Source: Kiloniellales bacterium
GTDB lineage: Bacteria; Pseudomonadota; Alphaproteobacteria; Kiloniellales; JAKSDN01
DNA length: 14,393 nucleotides
Assembly (NCBI GenBank): GCA_022360075.1
Contig: JAKSDN010000166.1
Coordinates: 1 to 14,393 of the forward strand
Reading direction: 5' to 3'
Shown: positions 7,218-13,419 of the stretch, in pieces
Layout: every line of letters begins with the position of its first letter
Numbering within the stretch: the first letter of the stretch is position 1
The notes under the pieces: model-generated
What the model was told of the DNA's origin: nothing
The model's input: only the letters and a program-made list of their open reading frames with translations
Database searches by the model: none
Program-made: the position numbers and the translations under genes

Positions 7218-7919
7218 TCAGATCAACAATGCCCCAACGAGGAGGCTCGCATCAGGTGTAACGAGCAGCATGGAATCCGGGCAGAGCGTCGGCGTGCGCT
7301 TGTCGCCCTTCACCCAGGCGTCGATCATGTCGGCCCACTCCTGCAGCATGTGTCGGCGCTGAGGCTCATACTCCGCCTTGTTGTGGACGCCGCGAGAAGA
7401 ACGGCCGTCTTCGTGAGCAAAGCGTTTTTCGATCCAGTCTCGATTGAAGCCGAGTTCATTCAGCGGTGTCGAGCCGGTTCTACGGAGGTCGTGGACTGTG
7501 AACGGTTCGAGCGGTAAGCCATCCTTCTGCGCACGCTCGACAACGCCGTAGGTGATCCGGTTGAAAGTCGCGCCGGACATGGGTGCGTCAGAGTCGTATC
7601 GCGACGGCAGCAGATACCGGGAGTCCCCGGAACAGGTCCTCAAAGCGATCATGACGTCGAGGGCCTGCTACGAGAGGTAAACGTTGTGCGCCTTGGATCG
7701 CTTCATCCGCTCTTTCGGCACCGTCCAGACGGCATTCTCGAAATCCACTTCATCCCAGGTCGCCTCCTGGAGCTCGCTCTTGCGAACCATCGTCAACAGG
7801 AAGAGTCGCATCCCCAGACGGATCGTGGGCAGGCTCGGGGCATGCTCAAGCATCTTGAGCATGACGCGGATTTCCGTCGGCGACAGGGACCGGTCCTTCG
7901 GTCTAAGAGCCTGACCCAA
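7218..7919 (-). pseudogene. P4-type tyrosine integrase, truncated and with an in-frame stop
   Basis: Two minus-strand segments in the same frame are separated only by TAG at 7668-7670. The first (7671-7919) holds the first catalytic Arg in LLTMVRKSEL and the following TWDEVDF..WTVPKERMK stretch. The second (7218-7667) holds HDLRRTGST (His and Arg of the HxxR box), then KRFAHEDG (third-box His) and the C-terminal helix QRRHMLQEWADMID. The expected nucleophile position, AY/VY in relatives, reads GVHNKAEY, so the Tyr appears replaced by His. The N-terminal DUF4102 and core-binding domains are missing: homology stops at 7919, next to a palindromic repeat. Three independent lesions mean it is not functional. 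It presumably once integrated an element at the adjacent tRNA. Confidence 0.88.
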
Positions 7920-7970
7920 AATGATTGCTTTCGGAACAAGAGCTTGGAGCCAAGAACCTCTTCACATTTC

Positions 7971-8049
7971 ATTGCCGGACTTGATCCGGCAATCCAGGCA
8001 TCGCTTGGGCCAGGCGCCAATCTGGATCACCGGGTCAAGCCCGGTGATG
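7971..8049. repeat. Paired palindromic (REP/BIME-like) repeat
   Basis: Two palindromes in tandem: ATTGCCGGA-CTTGA-TCCGGCAAT (7971-7993, 9-bp stem) and ATCACCGGG-TCAAG-CCCGGTGAT (8027-8049, 9-bp stem), joined by a short segment that itself begins CCAGG and ends TCTGG. The form matches a repeat commonly seen between genes in Alphaproteobacteria, here recognised from memory of the family. It lies about 50 bp from the truncated end of the integrase. Confidence 0.75.
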
Positions 8050-8142
8050 ACAAACGAAGTAAGGCAACTTATTGATCTCAAAGAGTTCATTTCGAGTCAG
8101 ACTCTAATACCGAGCTCCGTTGACTCGAACCTATCCTTTGGC

Positions 8143-8248
8143 CGTCATTGCGAGCTGGCGTCAGCCAGCCCCTCGGCGCCACTGGGCAATCCAGAGCCGC
8201 CGCGCAAGCGTCGGCCAGCTAGATTGCTTCGCTCCGCTCGCAATGACG
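8143..8248. repeat. Short repeat with 12-bp terminal inverted repeats (CGTCATTGCGAG)
   Basis: CGTCATTGCGAG (8143-8154) and its exact reverse complement CTCGCAATGACG (8237-8248) bound a 106-bp unit that also has GGCAATCCAG and AGATTGCTTCGCTCCGCT inside. It belongs to the same family as the unit at 11066-11158 and is typical of dispersed alphaproteobacterial intergenic repeats. Confidence 0.75.
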
Positions 8249-8398
8249 ATCGCTATCGTCATGAGTCGCATTCAACATCGCTTGTTATAAGCGACTGAGG
8301 CGAAGACAGCCTGGCAATTATTCTCAAGTCGTTCAGCGTCAAAAAATCAAGTTGCCGTAGCACCTTACGAATTCTTATCGCTCTTTTTCATAGCTCGA

Positions 8399-8404
8399 TA
8401 TAAT
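8399..8404 (+). promoter_or_regulatory. Candidate -10 box (TATAAT) upstream of the AT-hook-like gene
   Basis: A perfect TATAAT lies about 95 nt before the ATG at 8500, in the AT-rich part of the gene-free stretch. The best -35 candidate at 8375-8380 (TTATCG, 18-bp spacer) matches only three of six positions, so this is tentative. Confidence 0.3.
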
Positions 8405-8499
8405 TTTTGTCGTTGTTCGTCTTTTCATGAGGATTTCAAATCGCTTCTCAAGCCTCGTGGCGGTTCCCATTATTTCCGCATAGCGAGAGGAGGCTGACC

Positions 8500-8889
8500 A
8501 TGACGAACATTCCCAAGCGCCCACGCGGCAGACCCAAGGGATCGGAAATCGACGATGGTGTTCTCCTATCCCAGATCGCCGATCTCCTTGTCGAGAGCGA
8601 AGCCCAGAACGTTGCCGCCGCCGTGCGCCGGATCGCCGGGCACGACCCGAGCCTGATCCGCCGGCTGCAACGCAAGTTCAAGCGCGACCGCTCGACGTTG
8701 CTGGCGCAGGCGCACGCCAAGGCGGCGCAAGCCAGTGCCGAGCGGGAGACCTGGATCGACGAGATCCAGCGCGTGACCCGTCCGCTCGACTGGCGGCAGA
8801 CCAAGGATCCGACCATGCGGGTCTTGGACGCCCTGGAGCGCGAGCGCCAGGAGCGCCTCGCGAAGCACCATCCCGACGCCTCGGCCTAG
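8500..8889 (+). CDS. Small hypothetical protein with an AT-hook-like N-terminus
   Basis: 129 residues, start ATG at 8500 with AGGAGG about 5 nt upstream, a strong ribosome site. The N-terminus RPRGRPKG (7-14) is an AT-hook-type minor-groove motif. It is followed by a charged, probably helical body rich in Arg, Lys, Glu and Ala (IRRLQRKFKRDRSTLLAQA at about 53-71) and a segment WRQTKDPTMRVLDALERE. I do not recognise the family. DNA binding is a reasonable inference from the motif only. The TAG stop (8887-8889) lies inside the first bases of the inverted element that begins at 8886, so the natural C-terminus may have been altered or the insertion may have preserved the stop. Confidence 0.8.
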   Translation: MTNIPKRPRGRPKGSEIDDGVLLSQIADLLVESEAQNVAAAVRRIAGHDPSLIRRLQRKFKRDRSTLLAQAHAKAAQASAERETWIDEIQRVTRPLDWRQTKDPTMRVLDALERERQERLAKHHPDASA

Positions 8890-9017
8890 TGGTACGACTC
8901 CGACATTCCGATCCCGGAATGTCGGGCCGCTCCACTAGGTATCTCTTTGTTGGGTCCAATTCCGGTCGACACTTGATCCAATTTCATCGGACTCAAGTGT
9001 CGGAATTGAACCACTAG
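8886..9017. mobile_element. MITE-like double-hairpin element, copy A (132 bp)
   Basis: The unit begins CTAGTGGTACGACTCCGACA, and its other end, reverse-complemented, begins CTAGTGGTTCAATTCCGACA: 20-bp terminal inverted repeats with three mismatches. It has two parts. Part 1 (8886-8938) is bounded by CTAGTGG/CCACTAG and contains an 11-bp perfect stem CCGACATTCCG-ATCC-CGGAATGTCGG (8900-8925). Part 2 contains CGACACTTGA/TCAAGTGTCG (8967-8976/8993-9002) extended by GGTCCAATTCCG/CGGAATTGAACC. No coding capacity. It is about 96% identical, in inverse orientation, to copy B at 12186-12319. It lies between convergent genes. Confidence 0.88.
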
Positions 9018-9832
9018 GGCCGGCCCGGGCGGCCGGAAACGCCTTCCAGGAACGGGATCAACAGAGCAGCGACCGCCTCGGGGTCCTCGGCCAGCGCCAT
9101 GTGCCGGAGCCCGGGCAGGATCTCGGCCCGGGCGCCGGGGATCAGGCCCGCCATGCGGCGCGCCATCGCCGGCGCGTTGCCCCGATCGTCCTCCCCGGTG
9201 ATGACCAGCGTTGGGCAGCCAATCGCCTCGATCGCTTTGGCCAGCGGGGCATCGGCCTCGGCCAGGACGCGGTAGGCGGCGGGATAGACCGCCGGATCGT
9301 TGGCCAGAATCCACCGGCGGACCCGCTCGAGGACTTCCGGCCGGCGAGCGGCGAAGTCCTCCGTGAACCAGCGCCCCAGCGCCGCCTCGACGGTCGCGGC
9401 CGGGCCCTCGGCCGCGGCCTGCGCGACGCGGACGCGGACTGCCTCGCGCTGCGCCTCCGTGCGGTCGTGCGCGGCGTTGAGGATCGCCAGCGCGACGACC
9501 CGCCCCGGATGGGCCAGGGTGAAGGCCTGCGCGATCAGGCCACCGAGCGAGAAGCCGACCAGGGCGAAGCGCTCGAGCTTCAGCGCCTCGGCCAGGCCTA
9601 GGAGCTGGTCGACGAAATCCTCCATGCTGTAGGGCCGCCGGGGCTTGGCGCTCTCGCCGTGGCCGAGCAGGTCGTAGCGCACGACGCAAAAGCGGGCCCG
9701 CAAGGCGTCCCACTGCCAGTCCCACATGAAGCGGTTCATGCCGAGGCCGTGGACCAGCACCACCGTCGGGCCACTGCCGTCGACCTCGTAGACCGTGCCT
9801 CCGGCGACCGCCACGCGGCCCGTCCCGGTCAC
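9014..9832 (-). CDS. Alpha/beta hydrolase
   Basis: 272 residues from GTG at 9832, whose GTGA overlaps the stop of the upstream monooxygenase gene by 4 nt, so the two are translationally coupled. Family features are the oxyanion strand VVLVHGLGMN (24-33), the DLLGHGES turn (54-61), nucleophile elbow GFSLGG with Ser95, acid TGEDDRG (Asp215 or 216), and His244 in GLRHMAL. The fold and loops resemble 3-oxoadipate enol-lactonase (PcaD)-like enzymes, but substrate cannot be assigned. The last codon CCC is followed by a TAG (9014-9016) that belongs to the right end of repeat copy A. Cytoplasmic; no signal peptide. Confidence 0.9.
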   Translation of the reverse strand: MTGTGRVAVAGGTVYEVDGSGPTVVLVHGLGMNRFMWDWQWDALRARFCVVRYDLLGHGESAKPRRPYSMEDFVDQLLGLAEALKLERFALVGFSLGGLIAQAFTLAHPGRVVALAILNAAHDRTEAQREAVRVRVAQAAAEGPAATVEAALGRWFTEDFAARRPEVLERVRRWILANDPAVYPAAYRVLAEADAPLAKAIEAIGCPTLVITGEDDRGNAPAMARRMAGLIPGARAEILPGLRHMALAEDPEAVAALLIPFLEGVSGRPGRP

Positions 9833-10896
9833 TCGGCCGCAGCTTCCCGATCCTCCGTGTCCTGGAAGGCCGGCATCACCTCGTCGATGAAAAGCCTGAG
9901 CGACTTCTTCTGCTCGGCCATCGGCAGGCCGTAGCTGGCGTTGTAGCAGAAGTAGTCGACGCCGAGCGCCTCATAGGGCTTGAGCTTCGCGATGGCCTGC
10001 TCGGGCGTGCCAAGGATCAGGTTGTCCATCAGCTTGGCCGGCTCGTACTCGGCCTGATTGGTCAGCAGCGCCGGGTCGGGCTCCTGCGGGAAGCCCTCGA
10101 CCACCGGGGCGAGGGTGCGGAACAGGTTCTCGAACTGGCGGCCCTGGCGCACGATGGCCTCGACGAAGGGCTGCTCCTGCCCGGCCCGCGCGAAGATGCC
10201 GCTGTGGCGCATGGTCATGAAGCGCGGCCGGGCCGCGGCCGGGCTCGCGGCCAGCGCGTCCTCGAAGCGGCCCATGTAGGTCTCGACCTCGGCGAAGGGC
10301 CGGGTCAGCGCCCAGGTCATGACGCTGTAGCCCTCCTTGACCGCGGCATTGAAGGTGCCGGGATCGCGCGCCGCGACCCAGATCGGCGGATGCGGCTGCT
10401 GCAGCGGCTTCGGGCAAGCGGTCGCGGTCGGGAAGGACCAATACTCGCCCTCGTGCGCGTAGTCGCCCTGCCACAAGGCCTTCAGGGCCGGCAGCATCTC
10501 CAGCATCATCGGCACGCCGATGTTCTGATGCATGCCGCCGGCCATGCGGTCGAACTCGCGCTGATAGGCGCCCTTGCCGATGCCGAATTCCAGGCGTCCG
10601 CCGGACAACAGGTCGAGCAGCGCCGCCTCGCCGGCGAGCTTGATCGGATGCCAGTAGGGCGCCACCACGACGGCGGTGCCCAGGCGGATTCGAGAGGTCT
10701 GCGACGCCCAGTAGGCCAGGAGCTGGAAGGGCCCGGGCGCGATGGTCATCTCGATGGCGTGGTGCTCGGCGGCCCAGACGATGTCGAAGCCGCCTTCGTC
10801 TGCCATCTGCACCATCTCGGTCGTGTGCCGGGCGACATCGCGCATGTCGGTCTCACCGCTCATGCGCTCCAGGTTGATCACAAGGGTGAATCTCAC
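9829..10896 (-). CDS. LLM-class flavin-dependent oxidoreductase (luciferase-like monooxygenase)
   Basis: 355 residues from GTG at 10896 with GGGAGGAA about 7 nt upstream. Luciferase-like TIM-barrel features include AADEGGFDIVW-type helix/strand then WAAEHHAIE (41-49), SRIRLGTAVVVAPYWHPIKLA (about 68-88), and LLSGGRLEFGIGKGAYQREFDRMG., the typical flavin/phosphate region. It is probably a reduced-flavin (FMNH2)-dependent monooxygenase, or an F420-type homologue, acting on a small organic substrate. It forms a two-gene operon with the alpha/beta hydrolase downstream. A monooxygenase followed by a hydrolase is consistent with oxidation then ester/lactone cleavage in a catabolic route; the actual substrate is unknown. 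Confidence 0.92.
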   Translation of the reverse strand: MRFTLVINLERMSGETDMRDVARHTTEMVQMADEGGFDIVWAAEHHAIEMTIAPGPFQLLAYWASQTSRIRLGTAVVVAPYWHPIKLAGEAALLDLLSGGRLEFGIGKGAYQREFDRMAGGMHQNIGVPMMLEMLPALKALWQGDYAHEGEYWSFPTATACPKPLQQPHPPIWVAARDPGTFNAAVKEGYSVMTWALTRPFAEVETYMGRFEDALAASPAAARPRFMTMRHSGIFARAGQEQPFVEAIVRQGRQFENLFRTLAPVVEGFPQEPDPALLTNQAEYEPAKLMDNLILGTPEQAIAKLKPYEALGVDYFCYNASYGLPMAEQKKSLRLFIDEVMPAFQDTEDREAAAE

Positions 10897-11221
10897 GCCC
10901 GTTCCTCCCGGCTTTTGCTTTCCCGTTCGTTGCCGCTTGTATCAAGCCCCGGATCGGGAAATCCGTAAACCGGAAAAAGGCGGCGTCCGCGCGGGCCATA
11001 GAGCGCCGCTTTCGGACAAACGGCTCATCCGGACGCGTGCAGGATTTGCCGCTGGCTACATCAGCCGTCATTGCGAACCGGCGACAGCCGGCGCGGCAAT
11101 CCAGAACCACCACTCGGACGGTAGCCATCTCGATTGCTTCGCTGCGCTCGCAATGACGAACCGACCGTTGTTGGGTCGCTTCCAAAACAACTGTGTGCTT
11201 GAAGATCAACGGAGAACGGCC
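10897..11221. other. Divergent 325-bp intergenic region with one repeat
   Basis: This separates the monooxygenase/hydrolase pair from the dehydrogenase gene, so it should carry both promoters. The middle is occupied by a 93-bp terminal-inverted-repeat unit (11066-11158). No consensus -35/-10 pair or operator stood out on either strand, and no credible coding region was seen. Confidence 0.5.
11066..11158. repeat. Short repeat with 11-bp terminal inverted repeats, second copy of the CGTCATTGCGA family
   Basis: CGTCATTGCGA (11066-11076) and TCGCAATGACG (11148-11158) bound a 93-bp unit, with CGGCAATCCAGA and CGATTGCTTCGCTGCGC inside, matching the interior landmarks of the unit at 8143-8248. It ends 63 bp before the ATG of the dehydrogenase and could lie in its leader transcript. 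Confidence 0.75.
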
Positions 11222-12181
11222 ATGAAAGTCGGTTTCATCGGGCTCGGCAACGTCGGCGGCAAGCTCGCCGGCTGCCTGCTGCGCAACGGTTTCGATCTGA
11301 CCGTGCGCGATCTCGACCGCGCCGCCGCCGAACCGTTTCTCGCGCAAGGCGCGGCCTGGGCCGAGACACCCAAGGCGATGGCGGAGACTGTCGATCTGCT
11401 GATCTCCTGCCTGCCGAGCCCGGCCGCCTCGGCCGCGGTCCTGGAGGCCGAAGACGGCGTGATCGCCGGCCTCGGCCCCGGCAAGACCTGGGCCGAGATG
11501 AGCACGACGGACGAGGCCGAGGTCAAACGCCTGGGCGCGCTGGTCGAGGCAACGGGTGCCGTGGCGATGGACTGCCCGGTCTCGGGGGGCTGCCACCGCG
11601 CGGCGACCGGCAACATCTCGATCTTCGTCGGTGCCGAGCGCCCGGCCTTCGAGGCCGCCCTGCCCGCCTTGACGGCCATGGGCCGGCGCATCCTCCACGT
11701 CGGGCCGCTGGGCAGCGCCTCGGTGCTCAAGGTGGTGACGAACTACCTCGCCTCCGTCCACCTCGTCGCCCTGGGCGAGGCGATGATGGTCGCCAAGCAG
11801 GCCGGCATGGACCTCAACACGACCTACGAGGCGATCCGGATCTCCTCCGGCAACTCCTTCGTCCACGAGACCGAGAGCCAGGTGATCCTGAACGGTAGCC
11901 GCAACATCAACTTCACGATGGACCTGGTAGTCAAGGACATGAGCCTGTTCGACGGCCTGGCTGAGCGCCTCGGCGTCGGCCTCGAGCTCTCGCCGCTCGT
12001 GCTCGACATCTTCAAGGAGGGCCAGGCGCGCTACGGCGACCGCGCTTGGTCGCCCGGCATCGTGCGGCGGCTCGAGGAGTCCTGCGGAAGCGAGCTGTTG
12101 GCGCCCGGCTTCCCAGCCGAGATCGTCGACGACGAGCCGGAAGAGCGGGGGTACGAGGTCGCGGTGCGGGGCCGCGGCTGA
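11222..12181 (+). CDS. NAD(P)-dependent beta-hydroxyacid dehydrogenase (6PGDH/HIBADH-like)
   Basis: 319 residues, ATG at 11222 with GGAGAA about 6 nt upstream. The start coincides with the Rossmann strand MKVGFIGLGNVGG (GxGxxG at 7-12). Asp30 at the end of the second strand suggests preference for NAD. The substrate motif DCPVSGG (117-123, Ser121), catalytic Lys170 and Asn174 in SVLKVVTNYL, and a late VKDM motif are all in place, so the enzyme looks active. Relatives oxidise 3-hydroxyisobutyrate or tartronate semialdehyde-type substrates, or reduce short-chain semialdehydes. It is divergent from the monooxygenase/hydrolase pair and shares the same repeat-bounded segment. The stop is 4 nt before copy B. 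A frame extension upstream to 10742 is non-homologous and crosses a repeat. Confidence 0.92.
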   Translation: MKVGFIGLGNVGGKLAGCLLRNGFDLTVRDLDRAAAEPFLAQGAAWAETPKAMAETVDLLISCLPSPAASAAVLEAEDGVIAGLGPGKTWAEMSTTDEAEVKRLGALVEATGAVAMDCPVSGGCHRAATGNISIFVGAERPAFEAALPALTAMGRRILHVGPLGSASVLKVVTNYLASVHLVALGEAMMVAKQAGMDLNTTYEAIRISSGNSFVHETESQVILNGSRNINFTMDLVVKDMSLFDGLAERLGVGLELSPLVLDIFKEGQARYGDRAWSPGIVRRLEESCGSELLAPGFPAEIVDDEPEERGYEVAVRGRG

Positions 12182-12185
12182 GGCA

Positions 12186-12319
12186 CTAGTGGTTCAATTC
12201 CGACACTTGAGTCCGATGAAATTGGATCAAGTGTCGACCAGAATTGGACCCAAACTAAAGAGTTACCTAGTGGGGCGGCCCGACATTCCGGGATCGGAAT
12301 GTCGGAGTCGAACCACTAG
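12186..12319. mobile_element. MITE-like double-hairpin element, copy B (134 bp), inverted relative to copy A
   Basis: Reverse-complemented, this aligns with copy A along its full length with about four substitutions and one 2-nt indel (CTCTTTAGTTTGGG versus CTCTTTGTTGGG). Both ends are CTAG, and an internal CTAGTGG at 12268-12274 marks the boundary of the two hairpin parts, as in copy A. It lies between the convergent dehydrogenase and HupE-like genes. The HupE-like gene takes its TAG stop (12316-12318) from the element end. No ORF of its own; any mobility would need a transposase supplied elsewhere. Confidence 0.88.
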
Positions 12320-13419
12320 GTCGTCAGGGCGACACCCAAAGACCGCTCGATCAGCCAGAGGGTCGCCACGGCGGCGATCAGAACGGAACCGAGCTGGAGG
12401 ACGGCGCGCGGGTATAGCGCGCAGCGGCTCAACAGGAAGGCGGCCGGCAGGAAGGCCGCCACGATCGCGAGCTGGCCGGTTTCGACGCCGAGATTGAAGG
12501 CGAAGAGCGACAGCAACAGCGCCTCGGACGGCAGGCCGAGCGCTTCGAGCGCGCCCGCGAAGCCGACTCCATGGATCAAGCCGAAGCCGAAGGCCACGGC
12601 CCAGAGCCGCCGGCGGACGATCGGCCAGATGTTGTTCAGCGCCGAGACCACGATGGTGGCCGCGATCACCGGCTCGACGATGCGCGACGGCAGATCCAGC
12701 CAGCCGAGCGTGGCCAGGGCGAGCGTAAGAGAATGCGCGAGCGTGAAGGCCGTCACCACCTTGACCACGTCGACGAACGACTCGCGCAAGCTGGTGGCCC
12801 GCCTCCAGGTCCCCGCCTCGAAGCGCAGCACCGCGGGCAGCAACAGCACGAGCAGGAACAGGATGTGGTCGAAGCCGATCCAGATGTGCCAGACGCCTTC
12901 GGCCAGATAGCTGTGGAACTGAGGCCAGACGTCCGGCCCACCGGGCCCCAGACTCCACTGCCGTCGATCGGGGCTGAAAACGACGCTTTGGATCTCGCCG
13001 CCGCGCTCGACCTGCACCAACCCCCGGTGCAGGGCATCGAGATCGAACAGCAAGTCGTAGCCGACATCCAGCGTCGTGACCGGGCCCGGACATTCCGCCA
13101 CGAAGCGAATTACGGAAAAAGCCTCGTCGTCGTGCCGGTCGACCAGATGGTCGTGCGCGCGGGCCGGACAGCCGCCGGCCGCCGTCTCCAGGCTCAGCCG
13201 GGCCAACGCATAGGCGGCGATCGCCGCGTGCTGAGCTTTCAGCTCGCCCCAGGTGATCGCCGCGTCCCGATCGCGGTCGAGACCGATGGTGTGCTCCAGA
13301 TCGCGCAGCGCGATGTCCCACTGGCCCTCGATGCTGGTCTCGCCGACGGATAAACTCAGATAGGCGTCGCTCGGCCGGTGGGCGGCGGCCGGTGCGGCCG
13401 TCGCGAGGGTCAGGATCAT
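12316..13419 (-). CDS. HupE/UreJ-like integral membrane protein
   Basis: 367 residues from the ATG at 13419. The N-terminal extracytoplasmic region follows a signal-like stretch ending PAAA|HRP (about 13/14). It contains an EF-hand-like loop with Asp48, Asp50, Asp52 and Glu59. The membrane domain starts near 172 with six or seven segments and the family motifs HIWIGFDHILFLL (178-190, His178, Asp184, His185), TAFTLAHSLTLAL (His229) and GLIHGVGFAG (His283), which fit the HupE_UreJ_2 family. HupE/UreJ relatives are linked to nickel or metal transport; this longer subfamily is less certain. The start is uncertain: the short leader from 13419 lacks a basic N-terminus and a Shine-Dalgarno, and homology-like hydrophobic residues (QIFALLTL) lie just upstream. 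The stop TAG comes from repeat copy B. Confidence 0.82.
   Translation of the reverse strand: MILTLATAAPAAAHRPSDAYLSLSVGETSIEGQWDIALRDLEHTIGLDRDRDAAITWGELKAQHAAIAAYALARLSLETAAGGCPARAHDHLVDRHDDEAFSVIRFVAECPGPVTTLDVGYDLLFDLDALHRGLVQVERGGEIQSVVFSPDRRQWSLGPGGPDVWPQFHSYLAEGVWHIWIGFDHILFLLVLLLPAVLRFEAGTWRRATSLRESFVDVVKVVTAFTLAHSLTLALATLGWLDLPSRIVEPVIAATIVVSALNNIWPIVRRRLWAVAFGFGLIHGVGFAGALEALGLPSEALLLSLFAFNLGVETGQLAIVAAFLPAAFLLSRCALYPRAVLQLGSVLIAAVATLWLIERSLGVALTT

Larger units (their letters stand above)
7920..8499. other. Gene-free 580-bp stretch holding repeats and an AT-rich promoter-like region
   Basis: Between the broken integrase and the AT-hook-like gene no credible coding region is seen. 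The stretch holds a paired-palindrome repeat (7971-8049), a terminal-inverted-repeat element (8143-8248), and an AT-rich part from about 8290 to 8480 that stands out from the GC-rich surroundings. This looks like eroded mobile-element territory into which small repeats have inserted. Confidence 0.6.

Noticed and set aside
7920..8300. CRISPR array or tandem repeat array.
   Set aside because: The repeats here are two different palindromic types with single occurrences, not regularly spaced direct repeats with unique spacers.
10742..11221. N-terminal extension of the dehydrogenase frame back to 10742.
   Set aside because: The extension overlaps the monooxygenase start, passes through an inverted-repeat unit and has no family resemblance; MKVGFIGLGNVGG at 11222 is the standard N-terminus with a ribosome site.
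8886..12319. A complete composite transposon.
   Set aside because: Neither flanking element encodes a transposase and no transposase is in between; only the non-autonomous, inverted arrangement is supported.
1424..13419. A urea-utilisation locus (UrtABCDE-like importer plus UreJ/HupE-like nickel protein).
   Set aside because: No urease or accessory gene is present, the two parts are more than 6 kb apart and separated by island remnants, and the operon carries a kinase that urea use does not need. Similarity of the ATPase to UrtD is noted but not enough.
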